Positions 27,470 through 38,332 of a stretch of DNA of 64,000 nucleotides are shown in pieces; position 1 is the first letter of the stretch; every line of letters begins with the position of its first letter. Location: positions 46,642 to 110,641 of the forward strand of contig NZ_JSYZ01000001.1 of the NCBI RefSeq assembly GCF_001293465.1. The letters run 5' to 3'. The notes beneath the pieces are model-generated. The model was not told where the DNA came from and searched no databases. It saw nothing but the letters and a program-made list of their open reading frames with translations. This DNA is from Pseudomonas asplenii (GTDB taxonomy: Bacteria; Pseudomonadota; Gammaproteobacteria; Pseudomonadales; Pseudomonadaceae). Made by a program: the position numbers and the translations under genes.

Positions 27470-28750
27470 TCAGGAGCTGGAGCGCGCCAGGTCGACCTGG
27501 AAGCGGCAACCATTGGGCTCCATGGTCGTCAGGCTGACATGCCACCCCTGGTTCTCGCAGATCCGCTGCACCAGCGACAGACCCAGCCCCAATCCTTCGC
27601 CACGCTTTTCATCGCCCCGCACGAACGGCTGGAACATGGCTTCGCGCTTCTCCTCGGGAATCCCGACGCCCGTGTCTTCGACCACGAACCCCTCGGGTTC
27701 CAGCGTCAGCCGAATGAAACCCTGCTCCGTATAGTGCAGGGCATTACGTAACAGATTGCCCATCACCGCATGCAGGAATGTGGCGTTATAGCGCGTATTC
27801 AACGGCGAGCCCGGCTCGAAGATCAACGTCAGCCCCTTCTCCTCGATCGGGGTGCGCCACAGGCCGATCAGGTCCTCGGCCACCAGACTCAGTGAAACCT
27901 GCGGAGACATGCTGGCATCTTCCCGCTGCGCCCGGGCGAGCATCAGGAAGGTCTGTACCAGCTCGCGCATCTCCTCGCTGGCGCGGGCGATCCGCTCGAC
28001 CTGGTTGCGTCCACGCGGGTCGAGCGCCGGGTTTTCCAGGAGCAGCTCGCAGGAGGTGGCCAGCACCATCAGCGGCGTACGCAGCTCATGGCTGACATCA
28101 CTGGTGAACAGGCGCTCGCGAGTCAGCGCATCGCGCAGGCGGCCCAGGGTCGCATCGAAGGCCACCGCCAGCTCGCCGACTTCGTCGGCCGCGTAGTCCG
28201 GCGCCAGAGGCGGTGCAAAACCGAGCAACTGGTCGCGATGGCGTACCTGGCGGGCCAGCCGTACCACCGGCGCCATTACCCGCCGCGCCAGGATCCAGCC
28301 GAGGAAGACCGCCAGCACCAGCGCCAGGACAAAGCCCACCAGTACCACGGCGAACAGCACCCGCTCGCGCTCCTCGAAATCACTCTGGTCCTGCAGGAGC
28401 ACGTAGCGGCGACCGTCGACCACCTCGACCATCGCGTGATAGGACAGTTGTTCGCGAAACACTTCATGGAAGCCCGGTTCGAGGTGTCGCAGATCCTTGG
28501 GCAGTTCGAAATCGCCCTTGCCACCGCTGTAATAGAACAACTGGTCGGGTTCGGGCCGGTGGCTCCAGTCGCTGACGTTGTCCATCAGCAGCAGGCGCTG
28601 CAGATCGCCGCCCAATCCGGCGGAGATCAGTTTCTCCTCGACCAGGTGGACCGTGGCCACGATCCCCATGGCGAAAGTGCCTGCCACCAGCGCACTCATC
28701 AGGGCGAAGGCGATGATGATGCGCTGGGCCAGACTCTGCTTAAACTCCAT
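27470..28750 (-). CDS. colS: Sensor histidine kinase ColS
   Basis: A 426-residue membrane kinase. Membrane segments lie near 11-33 and 131-153, flanking a ~95-residue periplasmic sensor. Residues His35, Glu38, His95, Glu96, His105, Glu126 and Glu129 are present; these correspond to the metal-sensing residues described for P. putida ColS, including the ExxE motif (EERE, 126-129). The H-box SHELRTPL gives His221. It is reported to respond to excess zinc or ferric iron. It overlaps colR by 11 bases. Confidence 0.94.
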   Translation of the reverse strand: MEFKQSLAQRIIIAFALMSALVAGTFAMGIVATVHLVEEKLISAGLGGDLQRLLLMDNVSDWSHRPEPDQLFYYSGGKGDFELPKDLRHLEPGFHEVFREQLSYHAMVEVVDGRRYVLLQDQSDFEERERVLFAVVLVGFVLALVLAVFLGWILARRVMAPVVRLARQVRHRDQLLGFAPPLAPDYAADEVGELAVAFDATLGRLRDALTRERLFTSDVSHELRTPLMVLATSCELLLENPALDPRGRNQVERIARASEEMRELVQTFLMLARAQREDASMSPQVSLSLVAEDLIGLWRTPIEEKGLTLIFEPGSPLNTRYNATFLHAVMGNLLRNALHYTEQGFIRLTLEPEGFVVEDTGVGIPEEKREAMFQPFVRGDEKRGEGLGLGLSLVQRICENQGWHVSLTTMEPNGCRFQVDLARSSS

Positions 28751-29423
28751 CGCGGCCCTCGGCCAGGCGGTAGCCGACACCGTGCACGGTGTGCAGCAGC
28801 GGCTTGTCGAATGGCTTGTCGATCACCTGGCGCAACTGGTGGACATGGCTGCGCAGGCTGTCGCTGTCCGGGCAGTCATCGCCCCACAGCGCCTCCTCCA
28901 GCACCTCCCGGCGCAATACATGCGGGCTCTTCTGCATCAATACCGCCAGCAGCTTCAATCCTACCGGGTTGAGCTTGAGCAGACGGCCCTGGCGCGTCAC
29001 CTCGAGGGTATCGAGGTCATAGCTCAGGTCGCTGACCTGCAGGGCCCGCCGCCCACCACCCTGGGCACGGCGCAGGACGGCCTCGATCCGCGCGGCCAGT
29101 TCGGACAGCGCGAAAGGCTTGAGCAGGTAGTCGTCGGCACCGGATTTGAAACCCTGCAGGCGGTCATCGAGCTGGTCACGGGCGGTCAGCATGATCACCG
29201 GCGTGTCGCGCCGGGCATCCTCGCGCAACCGCTTGCAGAGGGTAAAGCCGTCGATCCCCGGCAGCATGATGTCGAGCACGATCAGGTCATAGTGCTCGGT
29301 GGCGGCCAGGTGCAGGCCCGACAAGCCGTCCTGCGCGCAGTCGACGGTGTAGCCTTTAAGCCCCAGGTAGTCGGCCAGGTTGGCGAGGATATCGCGGTTG
29401 TCTTCAACCAGTAGAATTCGCAT
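28740..29423 (-). CDS. colR: Response regulator ColR (OmpR family)
   Basis: A 227-residue regulator with phospho-acceptor Asp51 (LIVLDIMLPG), receiver Lys in LKPFALSELAARI and an OmpR-type winged helix ending in TVHGVGYRLAEG. It is almost identical to P. putida ColR as I recall it. ColRS maintains outer-membrane and LPS integrity and root colonisation ability in fluorescent pseudomonads, which fits the adjacent methyltransferase/kinase operon. Confidence 0.95.
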   Translation of the reverse strand: MRILLVEDNRDILANLADYLGLKGYTVDCAQDGLSGLHLAATEHYDLIVLDIMLPGIDGFTLCKRLREDARRDTPVIMLTARDQLDDRLQGFKSGADDYLLKPFALSELAARIEAVLRRAQGGGRRALQVSDLSYDLDTLEVTRQGRLLKLNPVGLKLLAVLMQKSPHVLRREVLEEALWGDDCPDSDSLRSHVHQLRQVIDKPFDKPLLHTVHGVGYRLAEGRDGV

Positions 29424-29507
29424 GGGTACTCTCTCCGTGCGCGGTAACGAGCGTCTTGGCTCGCGCAGCTTACGGTGTAGCTCCGCCCACGGCTAGGGCA
29501 GGAAGAT

Positions 29508-29523
29508 TTAATGGTTTTTTCAC
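29508..29523 (+). promoter_or_regulatory. ColR-box candidate upstream of colR
   Basis: TTAATGGTTTTTTCAC matches the recalled 16-base ColR consensus at all but one defined position (position 5). It lies 85 bases upstream of the colR start, in the opposite orientation. It could indicate autoregulation, or be chance in an AT-rich leader. Confidence 0.4.
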
Positions 29524-29610
29524 CCGTGGTTCACGAGACAGGCACGACACCACGGGCAAAATCGATCACCGCCGATGCCTTGCCGTCGGTTCGGCAGGCA
29601 AATCGCAGGC

Positions 29611-29645
29611 ATGAAAAAGCCCCGCACCAGGCGGGGCTTTTTCAT
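29611..29645. terminator. Intrinsic terminator after groEL
   Basis: ATGAAAAAGCCCCGC, loop ACCAG, GCGGGGCTTTTTCAT: a perfect 15-base stem with A/T flanks, 16 bases past the groEL stop. Confidence 0.9.
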
Positions 29646-29661
29646 ACGGGAGCCGGGTGGC

Positions 29662-31320
<1,659 letters not shown>

Positions 31321-31358
31321 TTAAATACTTTGTAGTAACGGGAAGAATGAGCGGGGAA

Positions 31359-31652
31359 TCAGCCTTCGATAACGGCGAGGATTTCGTTCTCGCTCATTAC
31401 CAGCAGGTCTTCGCCGTCTACTTTCACAGTGTTGCTACCGGAGTACGGGCCGAATACGACCTTGTCACCCACCTTCACAGACAGCGCACGCACTTCACCG
31501 TTGTCCAGCACACGGCCAGCACCTACAGCGAGAACTTCACCGTGGTTGGCTTTCTCGGCAGCCGAACCTGGCAGCACGATACCGCCGGCGGTTTTCTTTT
31601 CTTCTTCGCTGCGACGAATGACGACGCGGTCATGCAGAGGACGAAGCTTCAT
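31359..31652 (-). CDS. groES: Co-chaperonin GroES
   Basis: A 97-residue lid of the GroEL cage. [14 protein letters not shown], the mobile loop [16 protein letters not shown] and [11 protein letters not shown] are standard. The start at 31652 follows AGGAGAGAT. A sigma-32-type promoter lies about 140 bases upstream. Confidence 0.98.
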   Translation of the reverse strand: MKLRPLHDRVVIRRSEEEKKTAGGIVLPGSAAEKANHGEVLAVGAGRVLDNGEVRALSVKVGDKVVFGPYSGSNTVKVDGEDLLVMSENEILAVIEG

Positions 31653-31793
31653 TGTCGATCTCTCCTAATTATGATTTTCAGCGACCGGAATCTGTACCGG
31701 CCGGTTAACGAATCCGGCGTTGCCGGTTACGGCTCGACGAGCGAACCGTGGAAGACTGTCTGGCGATTTTCGCCAAAACCTTGCGGTGACCGT

Positions 31794-31822
31794 TACATAG
31801 GGGCACCAAAATCGATTACAAG
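31794..31822 (-). promoter_or_regulatory. Heat-shock (sigma-32 type) promoter of groESL
   Basis: On the minus strand: CTTGTAA, 13 bases, CCCTATGT, close to the sigma-32 consensus CTTGAAA-N13/15-CCCCATnT. It is correctly oriented upstream of groES. Confidence 0.65.
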
Positions 31823-31866
31823 GGTGACTGACGATTTTTTTTACACGGTCGCTGAACGACCAAAAT

Positions 31867-31894
31867 GCACACGGCACCCGAAGGTGCCGTGTGC
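31867..31894 (-). terminator. Probable terminator after fxsA
   Basis: GCACACGGCACC, loop CGAA, GGTGCCGTGTGC: a perfect 12-base GC-rich stem 16 bases past the fxsA stop, followed on the minus strand by ATTTTGG, a weak U tract. Confidence 0.65.
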
Positions 31895-31910
31895 GGGTAC
31901 AGCGCAGCAT

Positions 31911-32384
31911 TCAGGAGTCACGGTGCTCGAACTCGCCCTCGATCACCTGCGGCTGGCGACTGTTGGCCGGCGCACTACCCGGCTGGCCACGGGCATACAG
32001 GTCATCGGCGAAGGCGCGCTGGCGCTGGGCCTGCTCCTCGGCCCGCCGACGCATCCGCCCGGCCGCCAGGCGGCGGGTCATCGGCAGCAGCAACAGCAGG
32101 CCGAACACGTCACTGATGAAACCGGGCAAAAGCAGCAGGCCGCCGCCCAGGGCCAGCATCAACCCCTCGAGCATGGTCTGTGCCGGCAACTCGCCACGAT
32201 TCAGGCTCTCACGGGCGCGCAAGGCGGTGGTCAGGCCAGCCACCCGCAATACCAGCACGCCGATCGCCGAGCCGAGGATAATCAGCGCCAGCGCCGGGAA
32301 GAACCCGATCGCCGTGCTGACCTGGAAAAATACGTACAGCTCCAACACTGGAAACAGTAGAAAGAGCAAAAGAAAAGCGCGCAT
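31911..32384 (-). CDS. fxsA: FxsA family membrane protein
   Basis: A 157-residue inner-membrane protein with hydrophobic segments near residues 2-20, 24-46 and 72-100, and a long hydrophilic, arginine- and glutamine-rich cytoplasmic tail. E. coli FxsA (YjeG) overproduction relieves phage T7 exclusion by the F plasmid; its normal role is unknown. The location just upstream of groES is also seen in E. coli. Confidence 0.85.
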   Translation of the reverse strand: MRAFLLLFLLFPVLELYVFFQVSTAIGFFPALALIILGSAIGVLVLRVAGLTTALRARESLNRGELPAQTMLEGLMLALGGGLLLLPGFISDVFGLLLLLPMTRRLAAGRMRRRAEEQAQRQRAFADDLYARGQPGSAPANSRQPQVIEGEFEHRDS

Positions 32385-32449
32385 CGAATAAGTCCTCTTC
32401 GGAAGAAGTCCTTCCAGTTACTCTCAGATGCCGTCGATAACCCGTGAAT

Positions 32450-33181
32450 TCAACCCTCGACGGCCTGCTTTTTCGGCCAGTGCTCGGCGCGGGCCAGGGA
32501 AACCAGGGCTTCGCGGACCTCGGTGGGCGTATTGCAAGGTGTTTCAAAGCCCAGCCAGTACAGCCCCTGGCCAATGCGCAGGTGCATGCCCTCGGTGTCG
32601 ATTCCCACCAGTTGCGCCGGCTCGCGACTGGGCAGCCCGGCCAACGCCACATAGTGGGCGATGGCCTTGGCGTGATCGCTGTTCATGTGTTCGACCATGC
32701 TCGCTTCGGCCTTGCCGGCGAACGGGTTGGCCAGGGTCACCTGATCCAGCCAGTGGATCGCGCCGAAACCGCCGATATAGCGATGACGGACCGGCTCGAG
32801 CACCCAGAAATCGAAATCATGGGCCTTGTGGTAGTTCCGCGAGTCCGGGAAGTAGCGGTAGTAGCGCTCGGCGGCGGCGTCGATGGCATCCGCCTCGGTC
32901 AGCTTCTGCGCCTGGGCCAGGCAGGTCAGGCGACCGACCGCCTGGACATCCTCGGCCTCACGCTCACCCACCAGCAGCGAACACTTCGGGTCCTTCTGCA
33001 AATTGTGGGTGTGCTGGGCGATACGGCTGATGAGAATCAGTGGGCGCCCCTGGTCATCCAGGCAATAGGGCACCACGGAGCCGAACGGGAAGCCGGGCAT
33101 GGCCTTGGAATGCGTCGACAGCACGCCCCGGTACTCCTTGAGCAACAATTCGCGCGCACTCTTGGCTACTTCAACGCTCAC
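32450..33181 (-). CDS. HugZ-type PNPOx-like protein (heme-related)
   Basis: A 243-residue cytosolic protein with an N-terminal split-barrel flavin/heme-binding domain (residues about 10-150; GVLSTHSKAMPGFPFGSVVPY) and a C-terminal DUF2470 domain (VEHMNSDHAKAIAHYVALAG). This architecture is that of HugZ/HutZ, implicated in heme binding or degradation. No heme uptake genes are nearby, so the role here is assigned by family only. Confidence 0.85.
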   Translation of the reverse strand: MSVEVAKSARELLLKEYRGVLSTHSKAMPGFPFGSVVPYCLDDQGRPLILISRIAQHTHNLQKDPKCSLLVGEREAEDVQAVGRLTCLAQAQKLTEADAIDAAAERYYRYFPDSRNYHKAHDFDFWVLEPVRHRYIGGFGAIHWLDQVTLANPFAGKAEASMVEHMNSDHAKAIAHYVALAGLPSREPAQLVGIDTEGMHLRIGQGLYWLGFETPCNTPTEVREALVSLARAEHWPKKQAVEG

Positions 33182-33222
33182 CTAATGACTCCTCATCTAG
33201 AATCCGTCACCGACGGACGAGA

Positions 33223-33248
33223 GGCCCGGGATGGATCCACCCCGGGCC
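33223..33248. other. Strong GC hairpin between hugZ-like and DUF481 genes
   Basis: GGCCCGGG and CCCGGGCC flank a centre that is itself palindromic (TGGATCCA). It lies 131 bases past the DUF481 stop on the same strand; there is no U tract, so it is a doubtful terminator. Confidence 0.4.
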
Positions 33249-33378
33249 GGCTCTGACTGGTTACTGCATACGCTGCGCATGGATGGCGGAGCATGCGAAT
33301 GCAACTCAATGACAAGGTAATCATTATCCGCGGCGCTTGCCAGTGGCAGGCGACTGGCCGGACGCCGCAGGGACGAAC

Positions 33379-34386
33379 CTACCAGGCCACGCCGAAACCG
33401 ACGGTGTAGCGGGTCTTGTTCAGGCTGCTTTCATCGTCGCCATTGATAATGTCGCGTTCAGCCTTGAGGTTCAGCGAGGCCCACTCGGTGACCTTGTAGC
33501 GCAACCCGAGCTGGGCATCGAGGGAATACTTCGAAGGACCGCTCAGCGGCCGACCGACCTCGCCATTGGTGAACAGCTCGATGGTCTTGCCGACCAGGTA
33601 ACGGTTGTAGTCCCACTTCATGCCCAGTGAATAGAAGTTCTTCTTCTCGCCATCGGCATATTCGTAGTGGGTGTTGTTGAGCAGCGAACCGAGGGAAAAG
33701 GCTCCCAGTTCGTCATCCCAGAACTGATAGCCGGGACCGGTACCGATGGTGCGCTGGCGCGACAGGTCCTCGACCCGGTCGCGCTTGTAGGTCAGCCGCC
33801 CCTGCCAGAACCACTTATCGGTGAGGAAGCGGTCGAGTGCGTACTCGACGCCCCAGTTGTCGGTGGTCACCACACGGTCCTGGAACTCGCGGTTGTACTC
33901 GCCTTCGGCATGATGGCGCCAGGCCCCATGGCGGGCGGTGGTCTTGAAGTCGATGTCGTAGTCGTCGGTGTCCTTTTCCGCACGCTTGTAGTCCATGGCC
34001 ACGTCGACATTGCCTTTCCAGACCATGTCCTCGATCAGCGGCTTGGGCTTGACGATCTGCTGGATGCTCGCCAGCTCGACGGTTTTCGGCGCCTCGCCAT
34101 TGGCCAGGGTCACCTTGCCGGCATCGGCCGCCTGCAGTGACTTGGCCTTCTCGCCGCTGTAGGCATCCTGCTTGACCAGCAGTTCCTGGTCGCTTTCCAG
34201 GGTCTTGACCTGGGACCAGTCCAGCGACACGGTGCCGGCATAGGTGGTCTGGACCACCAGCTTGCCACCGTCGAACAGCTTGATCTTGCCGCTCAGGCGA
34301 TCACCGTTCTTCAACCAGACGGTATCGGCCAGCAAGGGCGTGGAGGCGCTGAAAACAGCAAGGCACAACAGGGTTCTGGACAACAT
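33379..34386 (-). CDS. DUF481 outer-membrane beta-barrel protein (YdiY-like)
   Basis: A 335-residue exported protein. The signal peptide MLSRTLLCLAVFSASTPLLA is followed by VWLKNGDRLSGKIKLFDGGKLVV, an SH3-like start typical of the family. Residues about 125-335 form alternating amphipathic strands ending in a terminal aromatic (FGVAW), so an outer-membrane barrel is likely. Function unknown. The ATG at 34386 is chosen over an upstream GTG. Confidence 0.83.
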   Translation of the reverse strand: MLSRTLLCLAVFSASTPLLADTVWLKNGDRLSGKIKLFDGGKLVVQTTYAGTVSLDWSQVKTLESDQELLVKQDAYSGEKAKSLQAADAGKVTLANGEAPKTVELASIQQIVKPKPLIEDMVWKGNVDVAMDYKRAEKDTDDYDIDFKTTARHGAWRHHAEGEYNREFQDRVVTTDNWGVEYALDRFLTDKWFWQGRLTYKRDRVEDLSRQRTIGTGPGYQFWDDELGAFSLGSLLNNTHYEYADGEKKNFYSLGMKWDYNRYLVGKTIELFTNGEVGRPLSGPSKYSLDAQLGLRYKVTEWASLNLKAERDIINGDDESSLNKTRYTVGFGVAW

Positions 34387-34548
34387 GGGTAACACTGGAC
34401 TCGGGTTTGCAAGAAAAAACCGGCATTATCGCGTTGGATGCCGCCTGAACAAGGACTGACCGGGCATCAACTAGCGAGTTCAGTAATCACTCTCAATAAT
34501 TCAGAAAATACCTACATAAAAGGTAAGAATTGCTACAGGAATGAACGC

Positions 34549-34899
34549 GTGAGCGAAGAAGCCGCCAGCGAAAGCCCCGCGCAGATGCGCCGTACCGCCC
34601 TTTACCTGACCCTGGACCAGGTGCCGGAGGGCAAGGTGGTCACCTACGGCCAGCTCGCCGAGCTGGCGGGACTCGGCCGCGCCGCCCGCTGGGTCGGACG
34701 CACCCTGAGCCAACTGCCGGCCGATACCCGCCTGCCCTGGCACCGGGTCCTCGGTGCCGGCGGTCGGATCAGCCTGCCGGCCGGCAGCCCGTCCGGCGAC
34801 GAGCAGCGCGCCCGGCTGCGCACCGAGGGCATCAGCGTCCTGAACAATCGTGTCGATATCAGGCGCCATGGCTGGCGCCCGATAGAGCACAGCGGTTAG
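34549..34899 (+). CDS. Alkyltransferase-like protein (ATL/YbaZ, MGMT family)
   Basis: A 116-residue protein of the Ogt/MGMT C-terminal fold. The reactive Cys of the PCHRV motif is Trp here (LPWHRVLGAGG), the hallmark of ATL proteins. These bind O6-alkylguanine without repairing it and flag it for nucleotide-excision repair. The start is GTG at 34549, with AGGAATGAAC upstream; an in-frame ATG at 34438 would add a non-homologous leader. It lies 44 bases upstream of ampG. Confidence 0.88.
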   Translation: MSEEAASESPAQMRRTALYLTLDQVPEGKVVTYGQLAELAGLGRAARWVGRTLSQLPADTRLPWHRVLGAGGRISLPAGSPSGDEQRARLRTEGISVLNNRVDIRRHGWRPIEHSG

Positions 34900-34943
34900 A
34901 GTGCGCGCTTTGTTTCCGTCAACCCTGAGGCAGATTCCAGCCC

Positions 34944-36494
34944 ATGCCCCGTAAAACCTGGCGCGCCGCGCTTGCTGCCTATGCCAGCCCCTCGACATTA
35001 GTGTTGCTGCTGCTCGGTTTCGCTGCCGGTCTGCCTTACATGTTGGTGTTTTCGACGCTTTCGGTCTGGCTGCGCGAGGCTGGCGTCGCCCGTGAAACCA
35101 TCGGTTATGCCAGCCTGATCGGCCTGGCGTACGCGTTCAAATGGGTCTGGTCGCCCCTGCTCGACCAATGGCGCCTGCCGCTGCTGGGCAAACTGGGACG
35201 CCGCCGCTCCTGGCTGGTGCTGGCCCAGACACTGATTGTCCTGGGCCTGATCGGCATGGGTTTCTGCGACCCGCAGAAGCACCTGTCCTGGCTGATCGCG
35301 ATCGCCGTGCTCGTCGCCTTCGCCTCCGCCACCCAGGATATCGCGGTGGACGCCTATCGCCTGGAAATCGCCAACGACAGCCAGCAGGCCGCTCTCGCCG
35401 CCAGCTACATGTCCGGTTATCGGGTCGCGGCACTGCTGGCGACGGCCGGTGCACTGTTCTTCGCCGAAGGTTTCGGCTCCACCGGTTTCAGCTACAAGCA
35501 TTCGGCCTGGACCGGCACCTACGTGCTGTTCGGCGTATTGATGATCCCGGCGCTGCTTACCACCCTGCTGATGCGCGAGCCGCCGGTGCCATTGCGCACG
35601 CAGCTGTCGGCCGGGCGCTACAGCTTCATCCATCAGTTGGCCTCGGTATTCGTGTTGATCATCCTGCTGGTCTCGGTACCGGCGATGTTCACCCAGCTCT
35701 ACAACACCGACTTCGCCAGCGTGCTGTTCCACGGCGTCACCCTGCTCGACCTGCTGCTCGAGGACCGCGCCTTCCTGCGCGCGATCCTTTACACCACCCT
35801 GACTGCCCTCTGCCTGTCGCGCCTGGGGCGCCGCGGCCTGGCGCCGGTACTGACGCCGGTCAACGACTTCATCGTGCGCTACCGCTGGCAGGCCCTGCTG
35901 CTGCTCGGGCTGATCGCCACCTACCGGATGTCGGACACGGTGATGGGGGTGATGGCCAACGTCTTCTACATCGACCAGGGCTTCACCAAGGACCAGATCG
36001 CCGGGGTCAGCAAGATTTTCGGCCTGATCATGACCCTGGTGGGCGCCGGCATGGGCGGCCTGCTGATCGTGCGCTTCGGCATCCTGCCGATCCTGTTCAT
36101 CGGTGGCGCCGCCTCGGCCGCGACCAACCTGCTGTTCATGCTGCTGGCCGACATGGGGCCGAACCTGAACATGCTGATCGTCACCATCTCCCTCGACAAC
36201 TTCAGCTCGGGCATGGCCACCTCGGCCTTCGTCGCCTACCTGTCGAGCCTGACCAACCTGAAGTTCTCCGCCACCCAGTACGCCCTGCTCAGCTCGATCA
36301 TGCTGCTGTTGCCGCGCCTGATCGGTGGCTACTCGGGGGTGATGGTGGAAAAACTCGGCTACCACAAGTTCTTCATCGTGACCGCGATAATGGGCATTCC
36401 GACCCTGATCCTGATCGCCTTGCACTGGTATCAGGAGATTCGCCGTGGCGGCCCCGCGCCATCTCCCCAGGAAGAAAGCCAGGAAACCCCATAA
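34944..36494 (+). CDS. ampG: Muropeptide permease AmpG
   Basis: A 516-residue major-facilitator protein with 12-14 membrane segments that imports GlcNAc-anhydroMurNAc peptides for cell-wall recycling and beta-lactamase induction. The N-terminal PSTLVLLLLGFAAGLPYML and the cytoplasmic KWVWSPLLDQWRLP loop are family signatures. No ampR/ampC is nearby. A GC hairpin lies at about 36500-36517 after the stop. Confidence 0.93.
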   Translation: MPRKTWRAALAAYASPSTLVLLLLGFAAGLPYMLVFSTLSVWLREAGVARETIGYASLIGLAYAFKWVWSPLLDQWRLPLLGKLGRRRSWLVLAQTLIVLGLIGMGFCDPQKHLSWLIAIAVLVAFASATQDIAVDAYRLEIANDSQQAALAASYMSGYRVAALLATAGALFFAEGFGSTGFSYKHSAWTGTYVLFGVLMIPALLTTLLMREPPVPLRTQLSAGRYSFIHQLASVFVLIILLVSVPAMFTQLYNTDFASVLFHGVTLLDLLLEDRAFLRAILYTTLTALCLSRLGRRGLAPVLTPVNDFIVRYRWQALLLLGLIATYRMSDTVMGVMANVFYIDQGFTKDQIAGVSKIFGLIMTLVGAGMGGLLIVRFGILPILFIGGAASAATNLLFMLLADMGPNLNMLIVTISLDNFSSGMATSAFVAYLSSLTNLKFSATQYALLSSIMLLLPRLIGGYSGVMVEKLGYHKFFIVTAIMGIPTLILIALHWYQEIRRGGPAPSPQEESQETP

Positions 36495-36599
36495 ATACAG
36501 GGGGAGCCGGCCTCCCCCGCCTCATGCCTGTACGCCGCCGTATCCCGCCCGTACAATGCTCCGTCATTTCCAGTCATAAGCACCGACAACGGCCAATTC

Positions 36600-38315
36600 A
36601 TGCGCACCAGTCAATATTTGCTCGCCACACTGAAAGAAACGCCTTCCGATGCGGTCGTGATCAGCCACCAGCTGATGCTGCGCGCCGGGATGATCCGTAA
36701 ACTCGCCTCCGGCCTGTACACCTGGCTGCCCATGGGCCTGCGCGTGATGCGCAAGGTCGAGGCCATCGTGCGCGAGGAAATGGACGCGGCAGGCGCCCTG
36801 GAAGTGTTGATGCCGGGTATCCAGCCAGCCGAACTGTGGCAGGAATCCGGCCGCTGGGAACAGTACGGCCCCGAGCTGCTGCGCCTGAAGGACCGCCATG
36901 ACCGCGATTTCTGCGCCGGCCCGACCCATGAGGAAGTGATCACCGATCTGTGCCGCAACGAGTTGAGCAGCTACAAGCAGTTGCCGATCAACCTGTACCA
37001 GATCCAGACCAAGTTCCGGGACGAAATCCGTCCACGCTTCGGCCTGATGCGCGGCCGTGAATTCATCATGAAGGACGCGTACTCCTTCCACGCCGACCAG
37101 GCGTCGTTACAGGTCACCTACGACCGCATGCACCAGGCGTACTGCAACATCTTCACCCGCCTGGGCCTGCGCTTCCGTCCGGTGGAAGCCGACAACGGCT
37201 CGATCGGCGGTGCCGGTTCCCACGAGTTCCACGTACTGGCCGAGTCCGGCGAAGACGATATCGTCTTCAGCAACGGCTCCGACTACGCGGCGAACATCGA
37301 GAAGGCCGAGGCAGTACCTCGCGAAACCTCGCGCCCCGCACCGACCGAGGAGCTGCGCCTGGTCGACACCCCGGACGCGAAAACCATCGCGCAACTGGTG
37401 GAAGGCTACAACCTGCCGATCGAAAAGACCGTCAAGACCCTGATCGTCCACGCCGAGGAAGAAGGCAAGCTGATTGCCCTGATCGTCCGTGGCGACCACG
37501 AACTGAACGAAATCAAGGCCGCCAACCAGCCTGGCGTCGCCAGCCCGCTGGTCATGGCCTCCGACGCCGAACTGCGTGACGCCATCGGCGCCGGCGCCGG
37601 CTCCCTCGGTCCGCTGAACCTGCCACTGCCGATCATCATCGACCGTTCGGTCGCCCTGATGAGCGACTTCGGGATCGGCGCGAACATCGACGACAAGCAC
37701 TACTTCGGCGTGAACTGGGAGCGTGACCTGCCCGTACCGACTGTCGCCGACCTGCGTAACGTCGTCGCCGGCGATCCGAGCCCCGACGGCAAGGGCACCC
37801 TGGAAATCAAGCGCGGCATCGAAGTCGGGCACATCTTCCAGTTGGGCACCAAGTACAGCGAAGCGATGAAGTGCCAGGTGCTGGGCGAGAACGGCAAGCC
37901 GGTCACCCTGACCATGGGCTGCTACGGCATCGGCGTATCCCGCGTGGTGGCAGCGGCCATCGAGCAGAACAACGATGACAACGGCATCATCTGGAGCGAC
38001 AGCCTCGCGCCCTTCCAGATCGCCCTGGTACCGCTGCGCTACGAGACCGAGCAGGTTCGCGAAGCCACCGACAAGCTCTACGCCGAGCTGACTGCTGCCG
38101 GTTTCGAGGTGCTGCTGGACGACCGCGACAAGAAGACCAGCCCGGGCATCAAGTTCGCCGACATGGAGCTGATCGGTATCCCTCACCGGATCGTGGTCAG
38201 CGACCGTGGCCTGGCCGAAGGCAACCTGGAATACAAGAGCCGTACCGAGAGCGAGGCGCAGGTGCTGCCGGTTGCCGACGTCCTGTCGTTCCTCCAGGCC
38301 CGTATCCGTCGCTGA
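36600..38315 (+). CDS. proS: Prolyl-tRNA synthetase
   Basis: A 571-residue class II synthetase of the bacterial ProS type with the INS editing domain inserted at about residues 220-400. It charges tRNA-Pro and clears Ala-tRNA-Pro. It begins [18 protein letters not shown], and motif 2 ([25 protein letters not shown]) and motif 3 ([17 protein letters not shown]) are intact. Monocistronic or linked with the lipoprotein gene 17 bases downstream. Confidence 0.97.
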   Translation: MRTSQYLLATLKETPSDAVVISHQLMLRAGMIRKLASGLYTWLPMGLRVMRKVEAIVREEMDAAGALEVLMPGIQPAELWQESGRWEQYGPELLRLKDRHDRDFCAGPTHEEVITDLCRNELSSYKQLPINLYQIQTKFRDEIRPRFGLMRGREFIMKDAYSFHADQASLQVTYDRMHQAYCNIFTRLGLRFRPVEADNGSIGGAGSHEFHVLAESGEDDIVFSNGSDYAANIEKAEAVPRETSRPAPTEELRLVDTPDAKTIAQLVEGYNLPIEKTVKTLIVHAEEEGKLIALIVRGDHELNEIKAANQPGVASPLVMASDAELRDAIGAGAGSLGPLNLPLPIIIDRSVALMSDFGIGANIDDKHYFGVNWERDLPVPTVADLRNVVAGDPSPDGKGTLEIKRGIEVGHIFQLGTKYSEAMKCQVLGENGKPVTLTMGCYGIGVSRVVAAAIEQNNDDNGIIWSDSLAPFQIALVPLRYETEQVREATDKLYAELTAAGFEVLLDDRDKKTSPGIKFADMELIGIPHRIVVSDRGLAEGNLEYKSRTESEAQVLPVADVLSFLQARIRR

Positions 38316-38332
38316 ACCCGGATAGAGCCCTC

